From the NCBI GenBank assembly GCA_039916225.1, contig JBDSLU010000278.1:1-7895 (forward strand): a DNA stretch of 7,895 bases, written 5' to 3'. Under the pieces are notes generated by a model. The model ran no database searches. It was not told the DNA's origin and saw nothing but the letters and a program-made list of their open reading frames with translations. The DNA comes from JBDSLU01 sp039916225 (GTDB taxonomy: Bacteria > Acidobacteriota > Vicinamibacteria > Vicinamibacterales > Vicinamibacteraceae). Numbering within the stretch: position 1 is the stretch's first letter; the number at the start of each line of letters is the position of its first letter. Positions 6,519-7,895 of the stretch are shown here, in pieces. Made by a program: the position numbers and the translations under genes.

Positions 6519-6648
6519 TGCGGAACGCGCAAGGGGCGAACGCGGGCGATCCGGCGGCGTGAGCGCAGGCGTGCGAGCGCCGAGGGAATACCCGCACCGC
6601 TTCAGGGCGTCTCACGAGACCTCGCTGCGTGCCAACGGCCGCTGACGC

Positions 6649-7605
<957 letters not shown>

Positions 7606-7613
7606 AGCGCGCA

Positions 7614-7619
7614 ATTATA
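7614..7619 (-). promoter_or_regulatory. Consensus -10 box (TATAAT) for folD, leaderless arrangement
   Basis: On the - strand a perfect TATAAT is followed by eight bases and then GTG 7605-7603. RNA polymerase normally starts 6-9 bases after the -10, so the start codon would be at or next to the mRNA 5' end, leaving no room for a Shine-Dalgarno; none is seen. No -35 match lies 15-18 bases upstream and there is no extended -10 TG. The hexamer is seen directly; leaderless use is inferred. Confidence 0.65.
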
Positions 7620-7663
7620 GCGTCGGCCTGTGCAGTCGCCGGTCGTCCGGCCCAGCGCGCGCC

Positions 7664-7693
7664 TTGACGCCCCGCACCAGCCCAGCCTAGAGT
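7664..7693 (+). promoter_or_regulatory. Sigma70-like promoter for the amino acid permease gene
   Basis: TTGACG (7664-7669, five of six matches to the -35 consensus) and TAGAGT (7688-7693, four of six to the -10) are separated by 18 bases. Transcription would begin near 7700, leaving a leader of about 45 bases with a ribosome binding site. It diverges from the folD promoter, so the two starts share the 7606-7746 gap. Confidence 0.5.
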
Positions 7694-7734
7694 GCAGGCC
7701 ATTCGACGTGCGGGCGGCGCCTCGTCCCGCAGCG

Positions 7735-7741
7735 AAGGGAG
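7735..7741 (+). promoter_or_regulatory. Ribosome binding site (AAGGGAG) for the permease gene
   Basis: A purine-rich AAGGGAG ends five bases before ATG 7747 and supports that start. It contrasts with kdsA and folD, which have no such site in range. Confidence 0.65.
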
Positions 7742-7746
7742 CGTGA

Positions 7747-7895
7747 ATGAGTCTCTGGTCCACGAAGTCGATCTCCGCGTTGCGCGCCGAAGCCGACGAG
7801 ACCGGGGAGCACTCGCTGCAGCGGGCCCTCGGCCCCCTGAACCTGGTCACCCTCGGTATCGGCGCCATCATCGGCGCCGGAATCTTCGTCCTGAC
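7747..7895 (+). CDS. APC-superfamily amino acid permease, N-terminal fragment (3' end outside window)
   Basis: Forty-nine residues are visible before the window ends. A hydrophilic N terminus (MSLWSTKSISALRAEADETG) is followed by HSLQRALGPLNLVTLGIGAI and IGAGIFVL. The GIGAIIGAGIF core is the first-helix substrate-binding signature of APC-family amino acid transporters, where the unwound GxG segment binds the amino acid backbone. The start of roughly this form (S-LxRxLGxxxLxxLGIGAIIGAGIF) resembles cationic amino acid transporters of the CAT/YfnA type, but substrate cannot be told from this fragment. The full protein is expected to be an inner-membrane carrier of around 12 helices. The promoter and ribosome binding site upstream support the ATG. 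It diverges from folD with no evident functional link. Confidence 0.85.
   Translation, partial: MSLWSTKSISALRAEADETGEHSLQRALGPLNLVTLGIGAIIGAGIFVL

Larger units (their letters stand above)
6238..6648. other. Intergenic stretch with hairpins and no credible gene
   Basis: No reading frame here looks like a protein; the open frames are rich in Arg, Ala and Ser with no motif, as expected from GC-rich sequence. The stretch does hold several perfect short inverted repeats: 6408-6420 (GCGGC-GCA-GCCGC), 6420-6433 (CGTCT-CGCA-AGACG), 6454-6477, 6496-6518 and 6609-6620 (GTCTC-AC-GAGAC). It may be untranslated or decayed sequence, or may contain a structured RNA; nothing identifies it as a known RNA family. 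Confidence 0.4.

Noticed and set aside
7606..7614. TTG start for folD at 7614
   Set aside because: It overlaps the last base of the TATAAT box, so it would lie upstream of the expected transcript start.

Overview
The window looks like a chromosomal segment of a high-GC, outer-membrane (diderm) bacterium. It carries three consecutive steps of KDO (3-deoxy-D-manno-octulosonate) synthesis for lipopolysaccharide, plus a LapB-type protein. The gene set and some TANNNT-spacer-start arrangements that suggest leaderless transcripts would fit Acidobacteriota (perhaps Vicinamibacteria). That lineage guess is an inference of low to moderate confidence; a deltaproteobacterial-type lineage is not excluded.

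Positions 1-5384 hold a tightly packed + strand cluster: the 3' two thirds of pyrG (CTP synthase), kdsA (KDO-8-P synthase), kdsD (arabinose-5-phosphate isomerase), kdsC (KDO-8-P phosphatase), lapB (TPR/rubredoxin regulator of LPS synthesis) and coaE (dephospho-CoA kinase). Three junctions overlap by four bases and use three different start codons (GTGA, TTGA, ATGA). KdsD makes arabinose-5-P, KdsA condenses it with PEP, and KdsC removes the phosphate to give KDO. PyrG supplies CTP, which the later CMP-KDO step needs. LapB in Enterobacteria adjusts LpxC turnover, so its position here suggests that KDO supply and lipid A flux are controlled together. A TACAAT box six bases before the kdsA GTG, inside the end of pyrG, suggests the KDO genes can also start their own leaderless transcript.

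Positions 5385-6648 are different. A 12-bp hairpin without a clear T tract lies between convergent genes. After it comes a - strand multi-pass membrane protein gene that I do not recognise. It appears broken by a single-base frameshift near 6005. About 430 bases follow with no credible gene but several perfect hairpins. By eye this stretch is less codon-biased than its neighbours and may be accessory or decaying sequence.

Positions 6649-7605 (- strand) encode FolD, the bifunctional methylene-THF dehydrogenase/cyclohydrolase, preceded by a consensus TATAAT placed so that the GTG would be at or next to the mRNA 5' end. Diverging from it on the + strand, a sigma70-like promoter and a strong ribosome binding site precede the first 49 codons of an APC-superfamily amino acid permease that runs off the window.

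I found no CRISPR array, tRNA, rRNA or complete mobile element. The genes are mostly conserved housekeeping genes. The points most worth following are the leaderless-start pattern, the metal-type KdsA, the LapB linkage, the broken membrane protein and the structured gap.
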